Shown here piece by piece: positions 45,662 to 58,157 of a stretch of 64,000 nucleotides of DNA. The position numbers and the translations under genes are program-made. The DNA is from Alopecurus myosuroides (Eukaryota; Streptophyta; Magnoliopsida; Poales; Poaceae). The DNA lies in assembly GCA_028641055.1 (NCBI GenBank), contig CM054057.1, positions 727,914,484 to 727,978,483 on the forward strand, read 5' to 3'. Below the pieces are notes generated by a model, which ran no database searches, was not told where the DNA came from, and saw nothing but the letters and a program-made list of their open reading frames with translations. How positions within the stretch are numbered: the first letter of the stretch is position 1; the number at the start of each line of letters is the position of its first letter.

Positions 45662-47218
45662 TGATACGTCATAAACGTATCCCTAATTTCTGATGCTCTA
45701 TGATGATATTATTCCAACTGCTACATGTTTTCTCCCCTTTTATGTCATTTTTATCGATTTTCCGGACTAACCTATTGCCAAGATGCTACAGAGCCAGTTC
45801 CTGGTTTTCTGCTGTTTTTAGTTTCAGAAAAGTTGTTCCGGAAATATTTTTGGAATTGGAAAGTTCGAAGCCCGAAGACCGAAGAGGAGTCGAAGAGGGG
45901 AAACAGGGGGGCCACACCATAGGGTGGCGCGCCCCCTTGGCTGCGCCAGCTATGAGTGTGGGGCCCCCTGGCCTCCACCGCCTTTTCCCTTTCGCCTATT
46001 TAAGCCCCCCGTATGGAAAACCCTAAGCACCTGATCAAAATCCCCGAAGTTCCGCAGCCGCCGTCACCGTCAACCCTAGATCTGGAGGGTTCTGAAGCTG
46101 TTTCCGGCACCCTGCCGGAGAGGAGATCATCACCGGAGGCTTCTACATCACCATGCCTGCCTCTTGAGTGATGTGTGAGTAGTTCATCCTTGGACTACGG
46201 GTTCGTAGTTGTAGCTAGCTGGTTGTCTTCTCCTCATATGCCTCCATGTTTAGATCTCGTGAGCTGCCTATCATGACCGAGATTGATCTTATGTAATTCT
46301 ATATGCTGTGTTTGCTGGGATTCGATGAATATTGACCTTATGCCAAGTTGATTATAGTCTTTATTTCATATGTTATTTGTGATCTTGCATGCTTTCCGTT
46401 GCTAGTGGTTATTCTGGCCAAGTAGTTTCTAGTGACTCCAAGAGGGAGTATTTATGCTTGATAGTGGGTTCATGCCTTCTTGTTGCCTTGCTCGAGTGAC
46501 AGAAACTTGAAGGGGGAGGATGTGTTGTTGCCATTAGGGAGAAAACAACGGTGAGAGTGCCCGCGTGCATAATCATTGCTTACATTACACACTTTGTTTA
46601 ATGCAATTATCTGTTGCTTGCAACTTAATACCTAAGGGGGTTCGGATGATAACCTGAGGGTGGATTATTAGTCATAGATGCAGATGGATGTCGGTCTATG
46701 TATGTTGTTGTAATGCCTGCACTAAATATCATAGTAAACTTCATGTTATATTGTGCACTACGGTGCAACCTCTATTTGTCAATTGCCCAGCTATAATTTG
46801 TTCACCCAGCATGCCATCTTTTATGGAGAGACACCACTAGTGAAACTATGAACCCCGGTCCATTTTTCCACACTGTTACAGCAAACCACAACTATTTCCT
46901 GTTTTCTTTACTTACTGCAATCATACACTGTTTTCCACACTATACGTCTAATCTTTGTTTTCAGCTAGACCGGTGAGATTGACAACCTCACTGTACCATT
47001 GGGGCAAAGTTTTTTGGTTGTGTTGTGTGCAGGTTCTACGTTGTTGCTGACATCGGTGAAGCGCCAGCACCACCGTCAGTGGCATCAACCTTCCAAAGGT
47101 CCTCCTTCTCCTACTGGATTGATAACCTTGGTTCTTAACTAAGGGGAAAACTACTACCGCTGTGCTCATCACACCCTCCTCTTGTGGTATCCCAACGAGT
47201 GCAAGATCTGCACCATCA
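45662..47218 (+). repeat. Athila-like 3' LTR (1,557 bp)
   Basis: Starts TGATACGTCATAAACG and ends ACCATCA, followed by the target duplication ATGCT. Lacks the solo LTR found in the 5' copy. Confidence 0.88.
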
Positions 47219-47223
47219 ATGCT

Positions 47224-48327
47224 TTAACCATGGGTTTGGATTTCTCCCATGGTTTCACATTTGCAAAGGAGATAAATAATCTTTTTTCCTCCACGGTTCA
47301 TCCCACTTGGAATTCTGGGCATTTGATAATGGTGGCCTCCTTTGCACGATCCAATTTTCGTTTATCTGAAAATTCAGTTGCAATTGCCCTAGAAGCAGTC
47401 ATTGGAGGGTTTTGTGGAAGTTTGAAAGTTTCACTACTTCATGACAGAACTTTCTCGTTCAATGTGTCTAATAAATTGCTTGGCTTTCATATATACAAGC
47501 TTCGAAATTTCTCTTGCGCACAATTTAAATGTTCTTTCAACCTTTGGGGAAGAGGTGGTCCACATTGGAGAAGTGAATTTCGATCCTGGCAGTCAGAATG
47601 CAATCGGGTATGGACTCTTGTAAGTCCGTCTAAAAAGAAAGTGCAACTTGGTCTTGCAGCCCTGAAATTACCTGTCCCAAAGTCTAGCCTCAAATCTTGT
47701 AATTCCATAAGCAAGAAGCTTATTTTTTCTGAGTCTATTAGCTATGAGGCTTGCAAAGGATATAAGGATCCTAATATCATTACTTTGGAAATTACTTTTG
47801 GGTCTTTCACTGTCCCTCAACTTCCAAGCCAAGTTTCAGTCAATTCTAATCTGTCAGGGCGAGATAATGTCCAACCACACAACAACCTTGAAGACTCGGG
47901 TCAGCTAGAACTCTCATCAGTTATTGATGACATGGCTTACCGTTTCTAGAAGTGTGGTCATTGCCTGTCCATGGAGCATGACACGGTTCAATGCACTAAT
48001 CGAATTAGGTGTCGTAGTTGTTTCTATTATGGTCACATTGAACGGAATTGTCTTGGTAAGAAAAAATCTTCCCTTATTTGGGTGCCTAAGAAGATAGTTT
48101 CGAGCCTTAACTTGGACTCTCATGAGTCGAACGGTGCCATTATGGATTCCAACTCCTCCACTATTTCTGACACGCCCACCACCACTTGTGGTCTTAACTC
48201 TGCCTCTGCCCCTACCCCACACGCGGCTGCCTCGGTTTCTCAGGACTCCATGGCTACTTTCGAGCTCAACCCGGCGAGATGGGTTCCAGAGGGGTAACAA
48301 ATCATCGATGGTGGTCCGACGAGGCTT
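47224..48327 (+). pseudogene. LINE ORF1 N-terminal part with twin CCHC knuckles
   Basis: Homologous to the ORF1 at 13594. The DUF4283-like domain runs to CSFNLWGRGGPHWRSEF (~47532-47582), where the other LINE has FWLWGRGGPDS. After a TAG at 47947-47949 the same frame goes on with CGHCLSMEHDTVQC (47952-47993) and CRSCFYYGHIERNC (48010-48051), two CX2CX4HX4C knuckles. The frame is cut at 48327 by the long-LTR element and resumes at 56378. Confidence 0.8.
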
Positions 48328-51300
48328 TGTGACGGCCCTGGATTGGGTACTATGGGGATTTTAGCGTTCCCTCCCAAATCCACATAATATCTGATCCTAG
48401 GCTGTCATTTCTGATACCATTACAACCGTTTACGAATAATCTTCAACAACAACAGAAGATACAATAACACGACTCCAGTGATTCAAGAATACAACTGATA
48501 CAATACAAAGATCGAAATAACAGCGGAAAACAAAATGGTATCTGACTACGGATAAGATACAAATTGGAGTAAGAGTCCCAAAGATAAGCGATGGCGTCCA
48601 ATCCCTATCCAGGCCAAGCCGGAGGGATTCCCAATCGAACGTCATCAAACTTCAAACATGTCGACTGCATTGTGAATACAACCCCGAATCATGGGGTTAG
48701 TACTTTGAATGTACCAACAAGCGGCAAGAAATACTCATAAGATACCAATGGAACCAGTCATCATAATATACAAATACTTTGGGTACAAAGGAAGAGGTTG
48801 TTCAAATGAAGCGGCAGCGGGCGGCACTAAGCAGTCTATGGAGACACGGTACAACCCTCGTCTATTAGAAAGGAATGAGAGAGCGCGGCAAAACCAACTA
48901 CAACTACTCACCAAGAACAATACCCATCCAGGATTTACACCCCTCAACCAATGCCAGGAGGTACCCTGAGGAAAAACTCACACATGTTGAAATAGTAATC
49001 TTGTTACACGGGTTAACAAATATCATTAGGTGTAAGTTATTTGACTCTTGTAATCCAACACTTTCTCCAGGATCATCACATAAGCGCGGACGATACACCT
49101 TCTCGAAAAGATTTAACCCTGCAGGGATGCACTACTGTAGCCACACGCACCGAACTGTCGCGAGACCGTCGGCATAACACTTCACCTCACCACAAACAAG
49201 TCCAGGGAGCCACCTAGATAGGTTGGAACCGCATCGAGAGTGTGGCCGATGCTTCGAAGCGGACCCAACTGTTTGCGACTATGTGCAAGACGGGTCAAAC
49301 CAAACCGGAACTGCCCATTCGCACATATCGCAAGACCTATATAAATGTACGCACATCGTCCTCAACATCATTTACATAGCACCTGCAGAATTGGTGATGT
49401 GCGCACGCCAAATGAAAGTCCAAACTAAGTTGTGGCATTCTGGACAAGAGTGCAGCAGGGCTAATAGGTTGCGGTGAGTCCCACTCCTCTCACGATGGGG
49501 TTAGTGCGCTTATTCTTGGATTAGCGGACAAGAACCTTTTCCTAAGGCGACACCAGAGGGACCAAAAGCCTCGACGGGCCTCCCGCCGGTGTCTTAACTC
49601 GAATTCAAATTTTATTATTACCCCAAGCATTGAGATCATTTTAAAATAAGTTGAACCTACCTATAATACTAGTCAGGTGACAAAGAACCAAACTCGCCAA
49701 AGAATCTAAGCATGCGCTACGACTCTAGGAGGTGGGGGGAATGAGGCAATATCATGGCTGCAAGGTTAACATATGGTAGGATCGAGACACAAGCCTCAAA
49801 TCATAAGGCTAGAATAAAGACAACGGAAAGCATCCGTAACAAGTGAGGAACGGCAGCCATAGGTAGATAGTGAGTAAAGCTTGCCTGGAATCCAGTTAGT
49901 AGAGGAAGCAGAGCTTATCGTTGCTCACATCATCTCAACGTCCTATCCGCGAAGAAGCAACACACTAGAATAAACAACGAAATGCAAAACTTACAACGAC
50001 TACAGCAAAAGATCGGGCATGATCAAGAATATGGATGCATGACATGAGAGATACAAATTAACCAATTTAAGCGGAACCAAAGTCCGAGCAATTTAATTAG
50101 AAGGTTCAAGTTTTTTATCTAACCATCAAATTAAATGTTGATTAACATGGAGAACAAGATATAGGTGATCTACACAATATTAAATTAAATAGGGCACAAA
50201 TTGAATTAAATACCCAACACATTCCATGTTTATTATTTAGGTGAACATACATAACACATCTAAAATGCAATATGGAAGAGGAAAACATGAGCTTTGATGG
50301 CATATTAATATTCCTTGCATTTTTCTGATTAAAATAGACATAAAGTTTGCATTATTTGGAATTGTAAAACAAAAGATATGGGTATTTGAAGTTAGGGGTG
50401 TTTTCTGTAAAAACTGGGTCTAGGATGTGAAGAAAACAGGGCGTGGGAGCGCTTCGATGCAAAAACAGAAAGGCCAAGGGCCTAGATGCAAAACGCTAGA
50501 TCCAGATCTGGATCTAGGAGAGTTTCACCATGGAGGAATCAGGCCAAAGAGGCTGACAAGTGGGGCCTAGCGCTGACGAGGACGTTGGATGGCCACAGTG
50601 ACCTTTAGGGACACTGACAGGCGGGGACGGCATGCGCATGGTGAAAAAATCGAAAAAGGGAGAGGCTTTTGCCTCTAGGAAGATTCAAACTCCGGCCTCT
50701 TGGGTGGAGGATGGAGTCCCAAGCCACTAGGCTAGGAACGGATCGATGCTTAGTATGGGCCGCGACTGAAGATGTAATGTTCTAAAGGGGCGGGTTTCTA
50801 ACAAAACTGAAAAAGGACGAGAGATGTAGACCGACGATGACTATGGGGCGAACATCGACGACCTGACATGGACGGCACACGAAGGCGCCGCTCCCAGATC
50901 AAGGGAGGATAGGAGAACGATTCCCAGAAGCGGAGGTTCACCTTGGGATCGCCGGGAAGGAATGGACGGGCTCGGGAGAGCCCACCATGACCTTTGTAGA
51001 CGGGGCAGATGACAGAGAGGTTGTCGTCATAGCCTGAAGAACTGGACGGTGTCGTCGATCCCGGCAGCAACGGCTCCCGATCTTCTGCATAGAGGATGAA
51101 TACGCGAAGGAGGTTCCATTCCCGTTGCCCCCTTTGTTCGAAGCAGACCATGGGGAAGCGGCGGCGATCACGAGCGTGGTCTCACCCTCGGTTCAGGAAG
51201 GTTTAGAGAAAGAAGAAAGTAGCAGAGGAGGGAGAGAGATGGCGGCGGTGGATGGAGGAAGATGGATAAAGGCTAGGGTTTTTGGGGCTCTTTTCTTGGG

Positions 51301-51775
51301 TAGATAAGGAGGAGGGCGAGAGGGGACCAGGAGGTGGTGGTGGTGAAAGCGAGTGGAGGTCACGTCTCATGCGTGTTCGTCCTCCTGTACGGACGGAGGA
51401 AGAAAACATAGGGGTGCGAGGCAGGCCACACTGGGGCTGTTTTGATCCATTGACCTCCTGCCTTTTAGGTGGGTCAGTGATGGGCTGGCCTGGTTCGGTT
51501 GGGTCTTTTGGACATGGTAGGCTGGGCTGCTCTCTTTCCCTACTATATATTTTTTTATATAGGTTTGCCTTATTAATATTTTTAGAGATGGTGTTGGCAT
51601 TATTTAGAATAGCTTTGAAACCAACAACTCAACTTAGATTTTAAGAAAATTTAGGATTTGCAACCATTTAATATTTTGTGAGTTTTAATGCGAATGACAT
51701 GATGGCATGACACATGATGATGAAAACGAAAAACAAGCAAACAAATTCTAGTTGGGGAAAACCCCGGGTGTTACA
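48328..51775 (-). repeat. LARD-like 3' LTR (3,448 bp)
   Basis: Second LTR, homologous along its length to 52863-56372. Confidence 0.88.
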
Positions 51776-52848
51776 GACGACACCACTAACAAGGGATTGC
51801 GCCCTCGCAATCCGAACAACGCCAAGAGAGAGAGGTAAAAGTAGGACTATCGAGTCTTCGTGGACCTTGTTCTTCTCGATACCAATAAGAAAAGATGGTT
51901 GCTCCGGATAAACGAAATTTGAAGCAGAGGTCTCAGAAGATAAAATCGCCTCTAACTTCAGAGGAAGGAGTGATACTCATGCATTGATCCACATATTCAG
52001 TGTCACAAGAGCGAATGATGAGAGTGGACGGTATGGTAGCTACTCCATCCCGCACCCAAAGCATTATTCCGATCATGAATAAGTGAGTCGCACAATCCAC
52101 TCATGGAATTTTGATAGAAGGATGTCGTCGTCTTGGATCGTTAGGAAACACCGAAAAGACATGGATAAAAAGGAATCAGTGGTCAACGCTACGATCGGAT
52201 AACATTCCATATGATAGCGGGAAAGTTGTGACCACAAACAACAAGAGGAATCATAATAATAAGATTTCACAACGGTTCCATCGGCATGAGCAACACATGC
52301 TCAAGGGATCCTCCCACTTCACCAATGTTGGTCCTTCTCATTTACTCTTCCAAAACGGTATGGATATCCTTTAAGGTACATCGGAAAGGAGGAGGGTGTA
52401 ACTTTGAGAGGACAAGGAATCTATGATAATGGATGAAAGAAACCAATAGGATGAAGACCAACATAACTAACAAACCTTCTCGCCCTGGATTCTTCTTCTC
52501 GACACCACTAACAAGAAGTTTTTCTCACGTCAATGACGATGTTCTTTCAGATCTTCTGAATATCGAGCCTATTAGGGTAAAAGGCTAAGAGAACGTCCAC
52601 CCACGTAGAATCCTAACCTTTGAAAGATAGCTCAGAGAGGAGAATCCAAAACAAATAAAGTAAGAGCAGAAATAGAGTAGAGATGAGGAGCAAATAAGAA
52701 TCCTATTCAGATATTTTAAAAAATGGGTTTAGCAAGATAGCTTTGACACTCTAGATACACGACCGTTAGCAAGGTTATCCTACAGGCGTTGCGGACCCGG
52801 TTCTTCGATAACCATTCGTATCGAAACAACATTGGGTATCGAAATCTT
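51776..52848 (-). other. Short non-coding interior of the LARD-like element
   Basis: About 1.07 kb with no frame bearing a retrotransposon domain on either strand. It may contain the packaging signal; nothing in the sequence identifies it. Confidence 0.7.
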
Positions 52849-52860
52849 GCTCTGATACCA
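52849..52860 (-). promoter_or_regulatory. Primer-binding site (initiator tRNA-Met)
   Basis: Minus strand TGGTATCAGAGC, two bases from the LTR. Confidence 0.85.
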
Positions 52861-52862
52861 TT

Positions 52863-55800
52863 TGTGACGCCCCTGGATCGGGTACTATGGGGATTTTAGC
52901 GTTCCCGACCAAATCCACATAATATCTGATCCTAGGTTGTCATTTCTGATACCATTACAACAGTTTACGAATAATACGCAACGACAACAGAAGATACAAC
53001 AACTCGACTTCAGCGAGTCAAGAATACAACTGATACAATACAAAGATCCAAATAACAGCGGAAACCAAAATGGTATCCGACTACGGATAATATACAAATT
53101 GGACTAAGAGTCCTGAAGATAAGCGATGGCGTCCAATCCCTGCCCAGGACAAGCCGGAGGGATTCCCAAGCTAACGTCGTCAAACTTCAAATCTGTCGAC
53201 TGCATTGTGAATACAACCCCGAATCATGGGGTTAGTACTTTGAATGTAGCAACAAGCGGCAAGCAATAGTCACAAGATATCAATGCAACCAGTCATCACA
53301 ATATACAAATACTTTGGGTACAAAGGAAGAGTTTGTTGTAAAGAAGCGGCTGCGGGCGACACTAAGCAGTCTATGGAGATACGCTACAACTCTCATCTAT
53401 TAGAAAGGGATGAGAGAGCACGGAAAAACCAACTACAACTACTCACATAGAACAATACTCATCCAGGATTTACCCCCTCAACCAATGCCAGGAGGTAACC
53501 CGAGGAAATACTCACACATGTTAAAATAGTTATCTTGTTATAGCACAGGATAATAAATATCATTAGGTGTAAGTTATCCGACTCTTGTAAGCTAACACTT
53601 TCTCCAAGATCGTCACATAAGCGCGGATGATACGCCTTCTCAAAAAGATTTAACCCTACATGGATGCACTACTGCAGCCACACGCACCGTACTGTCGTTA
53701 GACTGTCGGCACAACACTTCGGCTCACCACAAACAAGTTCATGGAGCCACCTAGCTAGGTTGCAACCGCATTGAGAGTCCGGTCGATGCTTCAAAGTGGA
53801 CCTAGTTATTTGCGACTACGTGTAAGATGGGTCAAACCAAACCGGAATTGCCCATTCCCACGTACCGCAAGACCTACATAATTGTACGCACATCAGTAAC
53901 GTACCATCATCATCCTCAGCATCGTTTCCATAGCACCTGCAGAATTTGGTATGTGCGCACACCAAATGGAAAGCCCGAACTAAGTTCTGGCATCCTGGAC
54001 AAGAGTGCAGCGGGGCTAATAGGTTGCGGGGAGTCCCATTCCTCCCACGATGTGGTTAGCGCGCTCATTCTTGGATCGGCGTACAAGAACCTTTTCCTAA
54101 GGAAAGACGAGAGGGACCAAAAGCCTCGACGGGCCTCCCGCCGGTGTCTTAACTCGAACTCAAATTTTATTATTACCCCAAGCATTAAGATCATTTCAAA
54201 ATAAGTTGAACCAACTTATCATACTAGTCAGGTGACAAAGAACCAAACTCGCCAAAGAACCTAAGAATGTGCTACGGCTCGCAAGGCAAACAAGAAACAA
54301 AGATGTCATAGGAGGTGGAGGGAATGAGGCTATAGCATGGCTGCAAGTTAAACATATGATAGGATCGAGACACAAGCATAAAATCATAAGGATAGAATAA
54401 AGACAACGGAAAGCATCCGTAACAAGTGAGGAACGACAGCCATAGGTAGAAAGTGAGTAAAGCTTGCCTGGAATCCAGTTAGTAGAGGAAGCAGAGCTTG
54501 TCGTTGCTCACATCATATAAACGTCCTATCCGCGAAGAAGCAACGCACTAGTAGAAACAACGAAAGGCAACGCTGACAACTACCGCAAAAGATCCGGCAT
54601 GATCAAGAATATGGATGCATGACATACGAGATGCAAATTAACCAATTTAAGCAGAACCAAAGTCCGAGCAATTTAATTAGAAGGTTCAAGTCGTTTATCT
54701 AACCATCAAATTAAATGTTGATTAACATCAAGAACAATATATAGGTGATCTACAAAATATTAAATGGAATAGGGAACATATTGAATTAAATACCCAACAC
54801 ATTCCATGTTTATTATTTAGGTGAACATACATAAAACAACTAAAATGGAATATGGAAGAGTCAAACATGAGCATGGGTGGCATATTAATATTCCTTGCAT
54901 TTTCTGATTAAAATAGACATAAAGTTTGCATTATTTGGAATTGTAAAACAAAAGATATGGTTATATGAAGTTAGGGGTGTTTTTTGTAAAAACTGGGACT
55001 AGGATGTGAAGAAAACAGAGCGTGGGAGCGCTTCGGTGCAAAAACAGAAAGGCCAAGGGCCTAGATGCAAAACGCCAGATCCAGATCTGGATCTGGGAGA
55101 GTTTCAACATGGAGGAATCAGGCCAGAGAGGCCGACAAGTGGGGCCTGGCGCTGACGAGGACGTTGGATGGCCACGGTGATATTCAGGGACACCGACAGG
55201 CGGGGCCGGCATGCGCATGGTGAAAAAAATAAAAAAAGGGAGATTCTTTTACATCAGGGAAGATTCAAACTCGGGCGTCCCGGGTGGCGGACAGAGTCCC
55301 AAGCCACTGGGCTACGAACGGATTGATGCTTAGTATGGGCCACGACTGAATATGTAATGTTTTACACGAGAGGGGTTCTGACGAAACTGAAAAAGGACGG
55401 GAGATGCAGGCTGATGGTGACTGTGGGGCGAACGCCGATGACCTGACGCGGGCGGCGCACGAAGGCGCCGCTCCCATAGCAAGGGAGGATAGGGGAACGA
55501 GTCCCAGAGGCGGAGGCTCACCTTGGGATCGCGGGGAAGGAAGGGACGGGCTCGGGAGAGCCCACCGTGACCTGTGTAGACGAGGCAGATGACAGAGAGG
55601 CTGTCGTCATGGCCTGAAGAACTGGACGGTGTCGTCGATCCCGGAAGCAACGACTCTCAATCTTCTGCATAGAGGATGAATACGCGAAGGAGGTTCCATT
55701 CTCGTAGCCCCCTTGGCTCGAAGGAGACCATGGGGAAGCGGTGGCGATCGCGAGCGTGCTCTCACTCTCGGTTCAGGAAGGTTCAGAGAAAGAAGAAAGT

Positions 55801-56119
55801 AGCATAGGAGGGAGAGAGATGGCGACGTTGGATGGAGGAAGATGGATGAAGGCTAGGTTTTTGGGGCTCTTCTCTTGGGTAGATAAGGAGGAGGGCAAGA
55901 GGGGACCAGGAGGTGGTGGTGGTGAAAGCGACGGGAGGTCACTTCTTCTGCGTGTTCGTTCTCCTGTACGGACGGAGGAAGAAAACATAGGGGTGCGAGG
56001 CAGGCCACACTGGGGCTGTTTCGGTCCATTGACCTCCTTCCTTTTAGGTGGGTCAGTTATGGGCTGGCCTGGTTCGATTGGGTTCTTTGGACATGGTAGG
56101 CTGGGCTGCTCTCTTTCCC

Positions 56120-56160
<41 letters not shown>

Positions 56161-56372
56161 TTTGCTTTATTAATGTTTTTAGAGATGGTGTTGGAATTAT
56201 TTAGAATAGCTTTGAAACCAACAACTCAACTTAGATTTTAAGAAAATTTAGGATTTGCAACCATTTAAATATTTTGTGAGTTTTAATGCGAATGAGATGA
56301 TGGCATGACACATGATGATGAAAACGAAAAACAAGTAAACAAATTCTAGTTGGGGAAACCCCGGGTGTTACA
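52863..56372 (-). repeat. LARD-like 5' LTR (3,510 bp)
   Basis: Adjacent to the primer-binding site, so 5' in element sense. Contains a (TA)n microsatellite at about 56123-56157 that is much shorter in the other LTR. Frames inside (for example 55741-56241 +, 55330-55650 -) have counterparts in the other LTR but no domain and are not called genes. Confidence 0.88.
56123..56157. repeat. (TA)n microsatellite
   Basis: Alternating TA for about 35 bases inside one LARD-like LTR; the sister LTR has only a short ACTATATATTTTTTTATATAGG-like tract near 51540-51560. Confidence 0.85.
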
Positions 56373-56377
56373 GGCTT

Positions 56378-57900
56378 CCACGCACTTTCTACACTCCGGC
56401 GGTGGCCCCCGCTCGCTCCCACGAAGCTTTCTGTGTGGCCATTGTCGAGCCACAGCAGCTACCCGAGGAGGAACAGTTCTGGAGGCTGCAGGTTCGTGAT
56501 TTCGTTGAGCAACACTTGCAGCGGTTTGTTGAGGATACATAGCCTTGCCTTTTTTGGACGGGTCTTTACAAGATGCGCTGTCCGGTAGCTCGCACCGCTT
56601 TGGTTCAGAATGGTCCATATGAAATCCAAGAAAATTTCTTTGTTAGGTTTGTGAATCATGACAATCGTAATCAGTTACACAAATCTGCTATTGGTGCCCG
56701 CACTGGTTGGCTTATGCTACTTGGTGTTCCTTTTGATTACCGCAATGACACTGATATAGCCATTGCAATTGCCTCTTTTGGGCGTTTCCACCATTGGCAT
56801 CATCTTGATGGTGCTCTAGAAAGACTCTGATTTATGTAACTTTCATCTCCCCACAGCTGGTCCCGAGAGATGTTGTTTTTGGTAATTTTAGTACTCTGGG
56901 TGCAGTCAGAGAGTCCTGGACAGCTCCATGTTATATCTTATCTGCTAAATTTGCTGAAGTTCTTCCTCCAGATGAAGATCCAATGCCACTGGATGGCAAC
57001 CCCCATCCACTTCCTTGAAATCTTTAGCAAGACTTAGGAAATTTTGTTATGCCTCAGTACCCTGAATAAGGTTGGAATATTACTCCTTTTGTAGTTGGTG
57101 GTGAACAGCAGTAGGAAGGTGGGGATGTGCAGCAACAGGACAACATTGCAGAGAAAGTGGGGGATTGGGATGATCTCTTACCAATGCAGGATTCTGACTT
57201 TGCGGTTCTCAATGATTGAGATAATTCAGTCAGTCAGAACATGCTGGTTGTCAACATGTTTCAGGTTCCTCATGTTACTATTCCATTGCCTAACCAGTGC
57301 AATATTGTCTGGCCTTGGGTGCAGCAAAATTCACACTTATATGGGCCTGAACTCCCTCCTGCTATGCAATGGGAGAAATTTCTCAGCAAGTTTGTTCCCA
57401 AGCAGATCTTGTCATTTATCAGTCTAGCTAGTTTGTCTGTTGGCCCTCTCTCTCTGGTGACATATGTAACTGTTCCTCTTAAAGGATTTTTTCAGTTTAC
57501 TACTCACAAGAAAATATTCAAGACACGGAGAGCAGTTAGGAGATTATGATTTGAAACTTGCCCTGAGAATTTTTCTCCTATTCCTACTGATACTGCTATT
57601 GATTCAGTACCATCCAGTATCTCCACTACTGTGTCTCAAAAGAGGAGGAGGATCAGGACTAGCACACTAACTGTGAATCATCTGTTAGAAGAAGCACCAG
57701 GAAGGCAGCTCGGACCAATGGTTACAAATTTATTCCACTTCAAGATAACCCACAGCCCAGCAAGAAGCCCATATCTGCTAGGCCTGCTAATGACACTGGC
57801 CCAGTTACTCCACACACTCCAATTTCTGTGCTACAGCAAGTTGGAAAGGCCCTGTAGATAGCTGAATAAAATATCACAGAGGATAAGCTTAATGTTGTCC
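56378..57900 (+). pseudogene. LINE ORF1 C-terminal part
   Basis: Picks up after the insertion with a proline/alanine-rich stretch and FWRLQVRDFVEQHLQRF (~56479-56530). A segment GWLMLLGVPFDYRNDTDIA (~56700-56760) corresponds to WIQIFGFPADLRSTKEIA of the other LINE. Later frames (57241-57549, 57631-57861) are fragments with stops between them. Non-functional. Confidence 0.65.
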
Positions 57901-58157
57901 AAGATGCTGACAAGACCAAAAAGAAGTGATAATGTTAAGAGAAGGATTTTTTGTTGGTCTTTTCTAGTGGCTCTAATGTCTTTTTGGTTTATGTTTCTGG
58001 ACTTCTTTATTGTAAGACCTATATTGCAACAAGTATCTTTTGAGGAAGTGATGTTGGATTGTCCAAGCTCCGCTCTTAATTTCCATGAGATTGCAAGTGT
58101 TTTTTGTAACTGGCTGGTCCTGTTGCAAGCTTCATGTCTTATCCTTTCTAGTTTTTA

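Larger units (their letters stand above)
40039..47218 (+). mobile_element. Gypsy/Athila-like LTR retrotransposon without pol (non-autonomous)
   Basis: LTRs 40039-42113 and 45662-47218 bracket a 3.5-kb interior; exact 5-bp target duplication ATGCT. Primer site at 42125-42142 and polypurine tract ending at 45661 are in place. The only ORF is at 42289-42921; no protease, RT or integrase is seen, so it needs helper proteins. LTRs differ by several percent by eye, older than the copia-type elements here. The 5' LTR carries a 492-bp solo LTR. The LTR style resembles abundant Triticeae Athila-lineage families; I do not commit to a family name. Confidence 0.88.
48328..56372 (-). mobile_element. Long-LTR non-autonomous retrotransposon (LARD-like)
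   Basis: An 8,045-bp element made of two LTRs of about 3.45 kb (48328-51775, 52863-56372) and only 1,087 bp between them; exact 5-bp target duplication GGCTT. The primer site next to 52863 is on the minus strand, giving the orientation. Ends are TGTAACACCCGGGG and GGGGCGTCACA on the minus strand. The interior has no gag or pol, so it is a large retrotransposon derivative. LTRs differ by several percent by eye. It interrupts LINE ORF1. Confidence 0.9.

Noticed and set aside
55741..56241. 166-codon frame with a matching frame in 51282-51644
   Set aside because: Lies in the long LTRs of the LARD-like element, no domain, includes translation of the (TA)n run.
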